Below, piece by piece: positions 44,837-54,155 of a stretch of 64,000 nucleotides of DNA. The stretch lies in the NCBI RefSeq assembly GCF_001262505.1, contig NZ_KQ410724.1, positions 248,001 to 312,000 of the forward strand, read 5' to 3'. Each line of letters opens with the position of its first letter. The stretch's first letter is position 1. A program made the position numbers and the translations under genes. The notes under the pieces were generated by a model. That model was not told the DNA's origin and searched no databases. It saw nothing but the letters and a program-made list of their open reading frames with translations. Source of the stretch: Shinella sp. SUS2 (lineage in GTDB: Bacteria > Pseudomonadota > Alphaproteobacteria > Rhizobiales > Rhizobiaceae).

Positions 44837-46639
44837 TTAGCCGGAAGCGGCGGCGCCGACGAGCTGGCGAAGCGCCTCGCTGTCGCGAAAACAAAGGACC
44901 TCTATCGGCTCCTGTTTTCCGGCCAGCATGACGGGGGCGAAGGTGAGGTCGTTCGGTACGCCCGCCGCCATCAGGACCGCCTCCTTCGAGGCGATCAGGG
45001 TGGCGCCGAGCTGTTTGGTCTGAGCCTCGAGGCGCGCGGCGACATTGCCGGTATCGCCGAGGAAGGGAGTGCCTTCGAGGCCGCCCGTCCATTCCGTTCC
45101 GACAACCGCGACCCCGACATGCAGCCCGATGCCGATGCGCAGCGGCTCGCTCAGTTCCTGCCGCAGCTCCTCGTTCAGGGCGTCGATCCCCTCCCAAAGC
45201 CGCAACGCCGCGCGAAAGGCGTCGCGGGCGGCATCATGCGTCGGCCCGTCGGTGCCGAAAACGCTCATGACGCCGTCGCCGGCGATGTTGATGACGTGAC
45301 CGCCGCTCGCCCGCACCGCCGAGGACACGGCCTTGATGTAGCGTTCGACGATGAAGAAGGTATCGTAGGGCAGGCGGTCGTCGGCAAGGCGCGTGGACTG
45401 GCGCAGGTCGACGAAGAGCGCTGCCACTTCCGCCTCCCGCCGGGCGGCCGTCACGGGTCCGAGCTGGCCCTTCGGCAGCTGGGCCGCGGTGGCGGAATGC
45501 ACGAGCGGCACGACCGTGAGGTCCTGTTCCGGCCGGATCTGGCAGGCGAGTCGCACCGATGGTGGCGCTCCGATGCGCCGCAGCAGGCGCTGCTCGTCAC
45601 CCGCCGGGGCCGGCAGCGTTTCGCCGCCTGCGGTGATCTCGACACGACAGGTCGAGCAGCGGCCCCGGCCGCCGCAGATGGACGCATGCGGAACGCCGGA
45701 CCAGCGGCTCGCCTCGAGCACGCTGAAGCCGACCGGAACGGAGACGACGCGCCCGCCCGGATAGGTGATCCGGACCGAATCGAACCGGGTGGCATGCCAG
45801 TCGCGCGCCATGCGCAGGATGAAGATGCCGGCGAGCAGCGCGAGATAGCCCATGGTGAGGCGGTTTGCGACGGCATTGGCCTCGGCGGCCGCAAGCGCGG
45901 CTGGCGAACCCGGCAGGTCGAGAAGACCGGGCCGCAGGGCCTCCGCGCCCTGGGCCGCGAGATCGCGCATATCGAGGCCGGCATTGATGAAGCCGAGGAT
46001 CGCCAGCACCGGCAGCAGGGTGGCGAGCGACATCAGGATCGGCACGAAACGCGGATACCAGGGTTTTCCGCGCAGCCAGGCGCGCACACCGAGGCATCCG
46101 TGGATCCACACGACGAGGATCAGCAGGAACTGGCGGGGCAGGCCGGCATCGGGGCTGGCGACCCAAAGCGTGTAGACGGTCTTGTCGAAATCGATTCGCG
46201 CGCCGTAGACGCCCTTCAGATAGGCGATTGCGCCGGCATGGGCGAAGAGGACGGCCGGAATCGCCAGCCCGAAGACCAGCTGCACCGCATCGACTGCAGG
46301 CAGACGCAGATGGCGCCGCCGGTAGAGCGCACGCAGCCCGAGCGACGCATGGATGAGGAGCCCGCCGTAAAGCAGCACCCGTCCCAGCGGGCTCTGCCAA
46401 GGATGGAAAAGCACTAGGCTCGCCATATCCATCGCCTCGAGCGAACGAATGCCGAAGGCCTGATTGAGAAGGTGCATCGTGGCGTAGAGGAAAAGGGTGA
46501 GGCCCGTCCACAGCCGCAACCGGCGCAAAAACGCCCGGGAGGCCGCCGGGCGTTCGTCGGTTTCGCTGCCAAAACGCTGTCCCGGCGCCACCTTGCCGCT
46601 CAAGCAAAATCCCTCATCTGCCAAAAATCCAAAATCCAT
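44837..46639 (-). CDS. Membrane class III cyclase with heme-type anchor and 2Fe-2S domain
   Basis: 600 residues. Six hydrophobic helices lie in about 40-280, with His56, His97, His134 and His180 inside or near helices, resembling a succinate-dehydrogenase-type diheme anchor. A ferredoxin domain (about 287-380) follows with cysteines 322, 328, 331 and 366 (C-x5-C-x2-C). The cyclase domain (about 400-590) has metal ligands Asp411 and Asp455; the usual base-selecting lysine is Asn451. The plan resembles the redox/quinone-responsive cyclase CyaC of Sinorhizobium meliloti. Start uncertain: ATG 46639, or a TTG after GAGGG about 12 codons later. Confidence 0.85.
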   Translation of the reverse strand: MDFGFLADEGFCLSGKVAPGQRFGSETDERPAASRAFLRRLRLWTGLTLFLYATMHLLNQAFGIRSLEAMDMASLVLFHPWQSPLGRVLLYGGLLIHASLGLRALYRRRHLRLPAVDAVQLVFGLAIPAVLFAHAGAIAYLKGVYGARIDFDKTVYTLWVASPDAGLPRQFLLILVVWIHGCLGVRAWLRGKPWYPRFVPILMSLATLLPVLAILGFINAGLDMRDLAAQGAEALRPGLLDLPGSPAALAAAEANAVANRLTMGYLALLAGIFILRMARDWHATRFDSVRITYPGGRVVSVPVGFSVLEASRWSGVPHASICGGRGRCSTCRVEITAGGETLPAPAGDEQRLLRRIGAPPSVRLACQIRPEQDLTVVPLVHSATAAQLPKGQLGPVTAARREAEVAALFVDLRQSTRLADDRLPYDTFFIVERYIKAVSSAVRASGGHVINIAGDGVMSVFGTDGPTHDAARDAFRAALRLWEGIDALNEELRQELSEPLRIGIGLHVGVAVVGTEWTGGLEGTPFLGDTGNVAARLEAQTKQLGATLIASKEAVLMAAGVPNDLTFAPVMLAGKQEPIEVLCFRDSEALRQLVGAAASG

Positions 46640-46754
46640 CCGCGGGATGGCGTGGCGTCCTGCCCGATCTCGTGGCCGATTACCGATACCTGGACATTAT
46701 CGACGGAACTTTCCGTGTGAAGCCGCTCTTTCCTGAGTCAACTAGTCGCTCGGG

Positions 46755-46772
46755 TTCCGATTGCAATCGGAA
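46755..46772. repeat. Perfect 18-bp palindrome
   Basis: TTCCGATTGCAATCGGAA, self-complementary over all 18 bases, in the 283-bp gap between the second cyclase and tRNA-Val. It has no T tract, so a protein-binding site or a dispersed rhizobial palindrome is more likely than a terminator. Nothing else was recognised in that gap. Confidence 0.5.
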
Positions 46773-46922
46773 TCTGCCGCACCGCAGGACAATTCTCCGC
46801 GATCTGCGCAGGGAAACGCGCAGCCTTGGAAAGGCGGGGTAGGGGCAGGCGGAGCTTTGAAACACTGTTTCCCCGCGCGGAGCGCGTTGAATTCTCGGGG
46901 AAATTTGAATTCTGGGGGGAAA

Positions 46923-46998
46923 TGGTGGGCGATGAGAGACTCGAACTCCCGACATCCTCGGTGTAAACGAGGCGCTCTACCAACTGAGCTAATCGCCC
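46923..46998 (-). tRNA. tRNA-Val (anticodon TAC)
   Basis: 76-nt cloverleaf with encoded CCA: acceptor GGGCGAT/ATCGCCC, D-arm AGCTCAGTTGGTAGAGC, anticodon arm CCTCG-TTTACAC-CGAGG with TAC, and T-arm with GTTCGAGTC. Confidence 0.97.
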
Positions 46999-47015
46999 GC
47001 CGCGTTGGTGGCCGT

Positions 47016-47044
47016 GATCTATGCGGAACCGGATCAAACCGCAA
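47016..47044 (-). promoter_or_regulatory. Candidate tRNA-Val promoter
   Basis: Minus-strand TTGCGG (47039-47044), 17-nt spacer, TAGATC (47016-47021). Predicted start is about 12 nt before the mature tRNA 5' end. Confidence 0.45.
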
Positions 47045-47147
47045 GAGGCAATCGCAAAGTTTTTGCATTTTTTTGAATGCGACCATGAAGATGCCCAAGG
47101 CTGTGGAAACATTTTCGGACACGTCATTCTTTTGTCGTGAAACCTGC

Positions 47148-47176
47148 TTGACACCCAAAGGCGAACCCCTTAGTTA
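47148..47176 (+). promoter_or_regulatory. Candidate promoter of the tRNA-Asp pair
   Basis: Perfect TTGACA (47148-47153) with a weak TAGTTA at the right distance (47171-47176), about 65 bp upstream of the first tRNA-Asp. Confidence 0.4.
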
Positions 47177-47241
47177 GCCGCTCATCGAACGGCGCAGGCC
47201 GCTCGGGACGGATGGTTCGCCTTCCGGACGCTTTCGAGGAT

Positions 47242-47318
47242 GCGGGTGTAGCTCAGTCGGTTAGAGTGCCGGCCTGTCACGCCGGAGGTCGCGGGTTCGA
47301 GCCCCGTCACTCGCGCCA
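47242..47318 (+). tRNA. tRNA-Asp (anticodon GTC), copy 1
   Basis: 77 nt with encoded CCA: acceptor GCGGGTG/CACTCGC, anticodon arm CCGGC-CTGTCAC-GCCGG with GTC, T-arm GCGGG-TTCGAGC-CCCGT. Confidence 0.97.
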
Positions 47319-47365
47319 CTCGAAAGGCCGGACGAAACATGCGGGGCCGCAAGGCCATAAGATGC

Positions 47366-47442
47366 GCGGGTGTAGCTCAGTCGGTTAGAGTGCCGGCCTG
47401 TCACGCCGGAGGTCGCGGGTTCGAGCCCCGTCACTCGCGCCA
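47366..47442 (+). tRNA. tRNA-Asp (anticodon GTC), copy 2
   Basis: Identical over all 77 nt to copy 1, starting 124 bp after it. Probably one transcript. No clear hairpin terminator follows, only T-rich DNA. Confidence 0.97.
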
Positions 47443-48006
47443 TTCTTCTTTCTCTTCAAGGCATTGCAGCGTTTTTCTCACGTCGCTTCGCCGTGTCCTC
47501 CTTTTCAAATCTGTTTCGTTTTCGCGGTAGCCGGGATTCGTGCGGCGCCCTTTCTCGGGCGTCGGATTCGCTCGTTTCGAGCTGCCGTTGTGAGTCGCCA
47601 TGATTTGCCTTGGTGCCTGACGGCGAATCCTGCCTCCCCGAAAGGAGAGGGCCGGGCAAAAGGGGGGGGTGTCGCTTTGCAGGGCCGATCGGCGGCTCTG
47701 TCCATGCTGCCCGATTTCAATGTAAATCGGTAGAAGGAGCGATTTATCAGACTTTTTTCTTCGCAACTGCGGCGAAACGTCCTGCATTGCGGCAGTCGTG
47801 AGATCGTAACGATTTAAATGGCTTTGCGGCAGGCATTTGCTGGTCGCCCGGAAAAGAACACAATGAATGGGGCGAAAGCCGGACAAAGCCTTGCGCGGGG
47901 GCGCTCACTGCGCTAACGACGGGGCGTTGCAACATACTTTCTCGGCTTGCAGGTCTTGGACCAACAGGCGTCTCTCCGGCGCCACGAGCAGGCAGGATGG
48001 ACGCCA
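47443..48006. other. 564-bp intergenic region upstream of nuoA
   Basis: No gene supported. It includes a run of eight G at 47662-47669 and an AT-richer stretch around 47745-47820. The complex I operon promoter must lie here. TTGCGC at about 47891 with TAACGA 17 nt on is the best candidate I see, but it is weak. Confidence 0.5.
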
Positions 48007-48372
48007 ATGACTGAACTTCTCGGTTCCTATATCCCGATCGCCATCTTCATCGGTATCGCGCTCGTGATCGGCATTGCACTGCTGGTCGCGCCGTTTGCCG
48101 TCGCATACAAGGCCCCCGATTCGGAAAAGCTCTCCGCTTACGAGTGCGGCTTCAATGCGTTTGACGATGCGCGCATGAAATTCGATATCCGCTTCTATCT
48201 GGTGTCGATCCTCTTCATCATCTTCGACCTCGAAGTGGCCTTCCTCTTTCCCTGGGCCGTCTCCTTCGGCGACATGGGCTGGTTCGGCTTCTGGTCGATG
48301 ATGATCTTCCTCGGTGTGCTGACCATCGGCTTTATCTACGAATGGAAGAAGGGAGCGCTCGAATGGGAGTAG
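48007..48372 (+). CDS. nuoA: NADH-quinone oxidoreductase subunit A
   Basis: 121-residue membrane subunit of complex I with three helices. The conserved loop [41 protein letters not shown] spans about residues 38-78. The ATG at 48007 follows GCAGGATGG; the open frame upstream is non-coding. First gene of the operon; its last 10 bases overlap nuoB. Confidence 0.97.
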   Translation: MTELLGSYIPIAIFIGIALVIGIALLVAPFAVAYKAPDSEKLSAYECGFNAFDDARMKFDIRFYLVSILFIIFDLEVAFLFPWAVSFGDMGWFGFWSMMIFLGVLTIGFIYEWKKGALEWE

Positions 48373-48944
48373 CCCACACCAACACGACGCTCGTTGCGCC
48401 GCAGGCCAAGGGGATCATCGATCCCAACACCGGCAAGCCCATTGGCAGCAACGACGCCTTCTTCGGCGAGATCAACAACGAGCTCGCCGACAAGGGCTTC
48501 CTCGTGACCTCGACGGATGAACTCATCACCTGGGCCCGTACCGGCTCGCTGATGTGGATGACCTTCGGCCTTGCATGCTGCGCCGTTGAAATGATGCAGC
48601 TGTCGATGCCGCGCTACGACGTCGAGCGTTTCGGCTTTGCGCCGCGCGCCTCGCCGCGCCAGTCCGACGTCATGATCGTCGCCGGTACGCTGACCAACAA
48701 AATGGCGCCTGCGCTCCGCAAGGTCTACGACCAGATGCCCGAGCCGCGTTACGTCATCTCGATGGGCTCCTGCGCCAACGGCGGCGGCTACTATCACTAT
48801 TCCTATTCGGTGGTGCGCGGCTGTGACCGTGTGGTGCCGGTCGACATCTATGTACCAGGCTGTCCTCCCACGGCGGAAGCGCTCCTTTACGGTGTGCTCC
48901 TGCTGCAGAAGAAGATCCGCCGGACCGGTACGATCGAGCGTTAA
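48363..48944 (+). CDS. nuoB: NADH-quinone oxidoreductase subunit B
   Basis: 193-residue peripheral subunit holding the terminal 4Fe-4S cluster N2 that hands electrons to quinone. Ligands Cys72 and Cys73 ([10 protein letters not shown]), Cys137 ([10 protein letters not shown]) and Cys167 ([13 protein letters not shown]). The ATG at 48363 follows AAGGGAG within nuoA; overlap is 10 nt. Confidence 0.98.
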   Translation: MGVAHTNTTLVAPQAKGIIDPNTGKPIGSNDAFFGEINNELADKGFLVTSTDELITWARTGSLMWMTFGLACCAVEMMQLSMPRYDVERFGFAPRASPRQSDVMIVAGTLTNKMAPALRKVYDQMPEPRYVISMGSCANGGGYYHYSYSVVRGCDRVVPVDIYVPGCPPTAEALLYGVLLLQKKIRRTGTIER

Positions 48945-48962
48945 GGGCAGGGGACTTTAGAC

Positions 48963-49568
48963 ATGAGCGAAGCCCTCCAGGAGCTTTCCTCCCATATCGG
49001 CGAAGCGGCAGGCAATCTCGTCGCCTCCGCCGACATCGCCTATGGCGAACTCACCCTGAAGACGGACGGTGCGCGCATCCTCGATCTTCTGACTTTCCTG
49101 CGCGACGACGTGCAGTGCGGGTTCGTCAATCTTATCGATATCTGCGGTGTCGACTGGCCGGCCCGCGCCGAGCGTTTCGACGTGGTCTACCACCTCCTGT
49201 CGCCGCGCCAGAATCTTCGCGTGCGCATCAAGGTCGCAACGGGCGAGGACGTGCCTGTGCCCTCTGCTTTCCCGGTCTATCCGGGCGCGGACTGGTTCGA
49301 GCGCGAAGCCTATGACATGTACGGCATTCTCTTCACCGGCCATCCGGACCTGCGCCGCATCCTCACCGACTACGGCTTCGAGGGGCACCCGCTGCGCAAG
49401 GACTTCCCGACGACCGGCTTCGTGGAAGTGCGTTACGACGACGAGGTCAAGCGCGTCGTGTACGAACCTGTCGAACTGAAGCAGGAATTCCGCAACTTCG
49501 ACTTCCTCTCTCCCTGGGAGGGCACGGATTACGTGCTGCCGGGTGACGAGAAGGCGAAGACGAACTGA
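48963..49568 (+). CDS. nuoC: NADH-quinone oxidoreductase subunit C
   Basis: 201-residue 30-kDa subunit of the hydrophilic arm, separate from NuoD rather than fused as in enterobacteria. The diagnostic stretch [41 protein letters not shown] is near residues 109-149. GGGGACTTTAG-type leader; 18 nt after nuoB. Confidence 0.97.
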   Translation: MSEALQELSSHIGEAAGNLVASADIAYGELTLKTDGARILDLLTFLRDDVQCGFVNLIDICGVDWPARAERFDVVYHLLSPRQNLRVRIKVATGEDVPVPSAFPVYPGADWFEREAYDMYGILFTGHPDLRRILTDYGFEGHPLRKDFPTTGFVEVRYDDEVKRVVYEPVELKQEFRNFDFLSPWEGTDYVLPGDEKAKTN

Positions 49569-49616
49569 TTTTGGGTCAGGCGACCCGATTGGGCGCCGGC
49601 TTCTGGAGCAAGCGGC

Positions 49617-50807
49617 ATGAACGAGCACAACGTTCGTAACTTTAACATCAACTTCGGGCCCCAGCATCCCGCGGCGCACGGGGTTCTCCGCCTCGTGCTC
49701 GAACTCGACGGCGAAATCGTCGAGCGCGTCGATCCGCATATCGGCCTGCTGCATCGTGGCACCGAGAAGCTGATCGAGACGAAGACCTATCTTCAGGCCG
49801 TGCCCTATTTCGACCGCCTCGACTATGTGGCGCCGATGAACCAGGAGCATGCCTTCGCGCTCGCCGTCGAAAAGCTGACGGGCACCGAGGTTCCGATCCG
49901 CGGCCAGCTGATCCGCGTGCTCTATTCCGAAATCGGCCGCATCCTCTCGCATCTCCTCAACGTCACGACGCAGGCCATGGACGTCGGCGCGCTGACGCCG
50001 CCGCTCTGGGGCTTCGAAGAGCGCGAGAAGCTGATGGTGTTCTATGAGCGGGCCTGTGGCGCGCGCATGCACTCGGCCTATATTCGTCCCGGCGGCGTGC
50101 ACCAGGACCTGCCGCACGAGCTGGTGGAAGACATCGGCAAGTGGATCGACCCGTTCCTGAAGACCGTCGACGACATCGACGAGCTTCTGACCGGCAACCG
50201 CATCTTCAAGCAGCGCAACGTCGATATCGGCGTTGTGAAGCTGGAAGACTGCTGGGCCTGGGGCTTTTCGGGCGTCATGGTACGCGGCTCGGGCGCGGCC
50301 TGGGACCTGCGCCGCTCGCAGCCCTATGAGTGCTATTCCGACCTCGATTTCGATATCCCGATCGGCAAGAACGGCGACTGCTACGACCGTTACGTCATTC
50401 GCATGATCGAGATGCGCGAAGCGGCCAAGATCATGCGCCAGTGCGTCAACCGCCTTCTGGGCGATGCCAAGGTCGGCCCGGTCTCCTCGATCGACGGCAA
50501 AATGGTGCCGCCGAAGCGCGGCCAGATGAAGCGCTCGATGGAAGCGCTTATCCACCACTTCAAGCTCTATACGGAAGGCTACCATGTGCCTGCCGGCGAA
50601 GTGTATGCGGCCGTCGAGGCGCCGAAGGGCGAATTCGGGGTCTACGTCGTCGCCGACGGCACCAACAAGCCGTACCGTTGCAAGATCCGCGCACCGGGCT
50701 ACGCCCATCTTCAGGCGATGGACTTCATCTGTCGCGGCCACCAGCTCGCCGACGTCTCGGCGATCCTCGGCTCCCTCGACATCGTGTTCGGCGAGGTCGA
50801 TCGCTGA
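49617..50807 (+). CDS. nuoD: NADH-quinone oxidoreductase subunit D
   Basis: 396-residue 49-kDa subunit that with NuoB forms the quinone site. [22 protein letters not shown] near 11-32 contains the quinone-site histidine; [12 protein letters not shown] [25 protein letters not shown] and the terminal DIVFGEVDR are characteristic. Its stop codon overlaps the start of the small exported protein gene by one base. Confidence 0.98.
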   Translation: MNEHNVRNFNINFGPQHPAAHGVLRLVLELDGEIVERVDPHIGLLHRGTEKLIETKTYLQAVPYFDRLDYVAPMNQEHAFALAVEKLTGTEVPIRGQLIRVLYSEIGRILSHLLNVTTQAMDVGALTPPLWGFEEREKLMVFYERACGARMHSAYIRPGGVHQDLPHELVEDIGKWIDPFLKTVDDIDELLTGNRIFKQRNVDIGVVKLEDCWAWGFSGVMVRGSGAAWDLRRSQPYECYSDLDFDIPIGKNGDCYDRYVIRMIEMREAAKIMRQCVNRLLGDAKVGPVSSIDGKMVPPKRGQMKRSMEALIHHFKLYTEGYHVPAGEVYAAVEAPKGEFGVYVVADGTNKPYRCKIRAPGYAHLQAMDFICRGHQLADVSAILGSLDIVFGEVDR

Positions 50808-51049
50808 TGCCGAAACTAGCCCTTGCCACGCTGATCTTCCTGGGAAGCGCCGCTGTCGCCGGCGCGCAGGAGGACGTGCAGGTCGGTGCGTCCAGCGCCT
50901 CCATGGGCCAGCTGGCAAGCCAGGGCTACGAGATCAAGGCGGCGGCGCCGAACGGCAGCCGCTACGTCGTATTCATGCAGAAAGACACGTCGGCCTACGC
51001 CTGCGAATTCGTCAACACGACGCAAACGCAGTGCCGGCAGATTAACTGA
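50807..51049 (+). CDS. Small exported protein in the nuo operon (80 aa)
   Basis: Starts on the last base of the nuoD stop (TGATG). The signal peptide is residues 1-20 ([20 protein letters not shown]), leaving a mature protein of about 60 residues with two cysteines (YACEFVNTTQTQCRQIN) that could pair in the periplasm. The body GYEIKAAAPNGSRYVVFMQKD resembles small uncharacterised rhizobial periplasmic proteins. No complex I subunit matches it. Function unknown. Confidence 0.8.
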   Translation: MPKLALATLIFLGSAAVAGAQEDVQVGASSASMGQLASQGYEIKAAAPNGSRYVVFMQKDTSAYACEFVNTTQTQCRQIN

Positions 51050-51065
51050 GACAAGGCGTTACAGA

Positions 51066-52202
51066 ATGTCCGTTCGTCGACTAGCCGATGACAATGTCCA
51101 GCCCGCCAGCTTCGCCTTTACCAAGGAGAATGCGACCTGGGCCAAGGCAACGATCAACAAGTATCCGAAGGGCCGCCAGCAATCGGCGGTCATTCCGCTC
51201 CTGATGCGGGCGCAGGAACAGGACGGCTGGGTCACCAAGGCGGCGATCGAATCCGTCGCCGGCATGCTCGACATGGCCTATATCCGTGTGCTCGAGGTCG
51301 CGACCTTCTACACCCAGTTCCAGCTGCTGCCGGTCGGTACGCGCGCCCATGTCCAGGTCTGCGGCACGACGCCCTGCATGCTGCGCGGCGCGGAAGACCT
51401 CATCAACGTCTGCAAGAAGCGCATCCATCCCGAGCCCTTCCATCTCAACGAGACGGGCACACTTTCCTGGGAAGAGGTCGAGTGTCAGGGCGCCTGCGTC
51501 AACGCGCCGATGATCATGATCTTCAAGGACAGCTATGAAGACCTGACGGCGACGCAGCTCGAGCACATCATCGACCGTTTCGATGCCGGCAAGGGCTCGA
51601 CGGTCGAGACCGGCCCGCAGGTCGATCGCATCTTCTCCGCCCCGGTCGGTGGCCTCACCAGCCTCAACGAACCGGAAGCGGCCGCAAAGAAGGCCCCGGC
51701 CCGCGCCAAGAAGACCGAGGAGGAAAGCGTCAGCGTTCCCCCGTCGAATGCCGCAAAGCCGAAGACGGATGCCGTCGAGACCGATCCCAAGCTGAAGACG
51801 CCGGCAAACGCCAAGGCGGAAGCCGCTGCCAACACCAAGGCGACCGGCGACACGCGCGCCGAAGGTGGCGATGCCGCCGCCAAGCAGCCGGTCGCGGCCG
51901 CTGTCGACAAGCCGTCGCTGGAAGACAAGAACCGTCCGGCCGGCATTGCCCGCCCGGAAACACCTGACGACCTCAAGCTCATCTCGGGCGTCGGCCCGAA
52001 GATCGAGGGTATTCTCCACGAGCTCGGCATCTTCACCTTCGCGCAGGTCGCGGCCTGGAAGAAGGCGGAGCGCGAGTGGGTCGATTCCTATCTCAATTTC
52101 AAGGGCCGCATCGAGCGCGACGACTGGGTCAAGCAGGCCAAGGCTCTCGCCAAGGGCGGCGAAGCGGAATACATCCGCGTCTTCGGCAAGAAGCCGCGGT
52201 AA
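51066..52202 (+). CDS. nuoE: NADH-quinone oxidoreductase subunit E with C-terminal HhH extension
   Basis: 378 residues, about twice the usual NuoE length. Residues 1-175 are a normal thioredoxin-like 24-kDa subunit with 2Fe-2S ligands Cys99, Cys104, Cys140 and Cys144 (CGTTPC and CQGAC). Residues about 185-310 are a low-complexity Ala/Lys/Thr/Pro linker. Residues about 313-378 form a helix-hairpin-helix-like domain (DDLKLISGVGPKIEGILHEL, ending DDWVKQAKALAKGGE). The same domain ends the protein at 54156. The extension has no known role in electron transfer. Confidence 0.93.
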   Translation: MSVRRLADDNVQPASFAFTKENATWAKATINKYPKGRQQSAVIPLLMRAQEQDGWVTKAAIESVAGMLDMAYIRVLEVATFYTQFQLLPVGTRAHVQVCGTTPCMLRGAEDLINVCKKRIHPEPFHLNETGTLSWEEVECQGACVNAPMIMIFKDSYEDLTATQLEHIIDRFDAGKGSTVETGPQVDRIFSAPVGGLTSLNEPEAAAKKAPARAKKTEEESVSVPPSNAAKPKTDAVETDPKLKTPANAKAEAAANTKATGDTRAEGGDAAAKQPVAAAVDKPSLEDKNRPAGIARPETPDDLKLISGVGPKIEGILHELGIFTFAQVAAWKKAEREWVDSYLNFKGRIERDDWVKQAKALAKGGEAEYIRVFGKKPR

Positions 52203-52214
52203 GGCAGGGAACCG

Positions 52215-52841
52215 ATGGCGACATTCGGCAAGAAGGGCATGGAGACCGGTGTCGGGGTTAAAACCCCGACGGCGTCCGTGCGTCTGCCGCAGACCGCCAG
52301 TCCGCACCAGGTGTCGGGCGATCGTAGCCGTGTGATGGTGCGTGCGGACGAGCCGCGCGCGGCCAACCCGACGGTCGTCTTCATCGAGAAGCACTGGCCA
52401 AAGGCCGTGGGCGTCGGCATGGCGCTGTTTGCGGCCTATTTCAACGTGGTGATGAGCGGCAGGACGGATCCGTTTTCCGTCGTTCTGACATCGCTGCTGG
52501 CCGGCCTGTTCTTCTACTGGGTGGCCAACAAGTTCCGCAAGTCGCTGGACGACCTTCATGCCGTCCGCACCAATCCGTTCAAGTCGCCGGCCTATCTGGC
52601 AGGTGCGCTTGTCGGGTTCGGCTACTTTGTCTATTCGACATTCCTGGCGCCTTCCGAGGTCCTGGGAGTGGAAGTCGGTGAGCAGACCGCGTTCAAGGAC
52701 GGACTGCAGACCACCGACATGGGCGCCGTCGCGCTGCTGCTGCTGAAGGCGGCGGGCAGTGCGGTTGCCGGCGGCGTAGCGTTTCAATTCATTGCCAGAC
52801 GCGTCTTCGGCGCGGGCAATGCCACGGAAAATGGCGGGTAA
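52215..52841 (+). CDS. Membrane protein of unknown function in the nuo operon
   Basis: 208 residues. A hydrophilic N-terminal 60 residues is followed by four hydrophobic segments (about 67-80, 88-104, 125-142 and 167-190). Family not recognised. Between nuoE and nuoF, 12 nt after the former and 5 nt before the latter, so certainly co-transcribed. Possible complex I assembly or accessory protein by position only. Confidence 0.8.
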   Translation: MATFGKKGMETGVGVKTPTASVRLPQTASPHQVSGDRSRVMVRADEPRAANPTVVFIEKHWPKAVGVGMALFAAYFNVVMSGRTDPFSVVLTSLLAGLFFYWVANKFRKSLDDLHAVRTNPFKSPAYLAGALVGFGYFVYSTFLAPSEVLGVEVGEQTAFKDGLQTTDMGAVALLLLKAAGSAVAGGVAFQFIARRVFGAGNATENGG

Positions 52842-52846
52842 GAACC

Positions 52847-54151
52847 ATGCTTAAGGACCAGGATCGTATCTTCACCAATATCTACGGTACCAAGGACAAG
52901 TCGCTGAAAGGCGCCATGGCCCGGGGTCATTGGGACGGCACGAAGCAGCTGCTTGAAAAGGGCCGCGACTGGATCATCAACGAGGTCAAGGCTTCGGGCC
53001 TGCGCGGCCGCGGCGGCGCCGGCTTCCCGACGGGCCTCAAGTGGTCCTTCATGCCGAAGGAATCCGACGGCCGTCCGCACTACCTCGTCGTCAACGCCGA
53101 CGAATCCGAGCCCGGCACCTGCAAGGACCGAGACATCCTGCGCCACGATCCGCACACGCTGATCGAAGGCTGTGTCATCGCCTCCTTCGCCATGGGCGCC
53201 AACGCCGCCTATATCTATGTGCGCGGCGAGTTCATCCGCGAGCGCGAGGCGCTGCAGGCGGCGATCGACGAGTGCTATGACGCCGGCCTTCTCGGCAAGA
53301 ACAACAAGCTCGGTTACGACATCGACATCTACGTTCACCACGGCGCCGGCGCCTATATCTGCGGCGAAGAGACCGCACTGCTCGAAAGCCTCGAAGGCAA
53401 GAAGGGCCAGCCGCGACTGAAGCCGCCGTTCCCGGCGAATATGGGCCTCTATGGCTGCCCGACGACGGTCAACAACGTCGAATCCATCGCCGTGACGCCG
53501 ACCATCCTGCGCCGCGGCGCCAGCTGGTTCTCCTCGTTCGGTCGCCCGAACAATGTCGGCACCAAGCTGTTCATGATGTCCGGCCACGTCAACCGTCCCT
53601 GCACGGTCGAGGAGGCCATGGGCATCTCCTTCAAGGAGATGGTCGAAAAGCACGGCGGCGGTATTCGCGGCGGCTGGGACAACCTGCTTGCCGTCATTCC
53701 CGGCGGCGCATCCTGCCCGGTCGTCAAGGCCGAGGACATGATGAACGTGACGCTCGACTTCGACGGCCTGCGCGAGGTGAAATCCTCCTTCGGCACCGGC
53801 GGCATGATCGTCATGGACCGCTCGACGGACATCATCAAGGCGATCTGGCGCATCTCGGCCTTCTTCAAGCACGAGAGCTGCGGCCAGTGCACGCCGTGCC
53901 GCGAAGGCACCGGCTGGATGATGCGCGTCATGCAGCGCATGGTCACGGGCAATGCGCAGAAGCGCGAAATCGACATGCTGTTCGACGTGACGAAGCAGAT
54001 CGAGGGCCACACGATCTGCGCCCTCGGCGATGCGGCGGCTTGGCCGATCCAGGGCCTCATCCGCAATTTCCGCCCGGAAATCGAGGCGCGCATCGATCAG
54101 TACACGGCCAACGCCATGGCGCATGGCGCCGTGCTGGAAGCGGCGGAGTAA
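52847..54151 (+). CDS. nuoF: NADH-quinone oxidoreductase subunit F
   Basis: 434-residue 51-kDa subunit holding FMN, NADH and one 4Fe-4S cluster. The NADH/FMN loop is [20 protein letters not shown] near 61-80, [12 protein letters not shown] near 91-102, and the cluster motif [15 protein letters not shown] near 345-359 with the fourth cysteine in [13 protein letters not shown]. Full length. Confidence 0.98.
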   Translation: MLKDQDRIFTNIYGTKDKSLKGAMARGHWDGTKQLLEKGRDWIINEVKASGLRGRGGAGFPTGLKWSFMPKESDGRPHYLVVNADESEPGTCKDRDILRHDPHTLIEGCVIASFAMGANAAYIYVRGEFIREREALQAAIDECYDAGLLGKNNKLGYDIDIYVHHGAGAYICGEETALLESLEGKKGQPRLKPPFPANMGLYGCPTTVNNVESIAVTPTILRRGASWFSSFGRPNNVGTKLFMMSGHVNRPCTVEEAMGISFKEMVEKHGGGIRGGWDNLLAVIPGGASCPVVKAEDMMNVTLDFDGLREVKSSFGTGGMIVMDRSTDIIKAIWRISAFFKHESCGQCTPCREGTGWMMRVMQRMVTGNAQKREIDMLFDVTKQIEGHTICALGDAAAWPIQGLIRNFRPEIEARIDQYTANAMAHGAVLEAAE

Positions 54152-54155
54152 GAGG

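Noticed and set aside
46742..47177. Open frames on both strands around tRNA-Val
   Set aside because: They read through the tRNA gene (for example MRDSNSRHPRC), a classic spurious product of tRNA sequence.
47261..47443. 60-codon minus-strand frame with an internal repeat
   Set aside because: It is antisense to the two identical tRNA-Asp genes; the peptide repeat (GARTRDLRRDRPAL) comes from tRNA duplication.
47662..47669. G8 run in the region before nuoA as a phase-variation tract
   Set aside because: It is outside any supported gene and not clearly within a promoter; too little evidence for phase variation.
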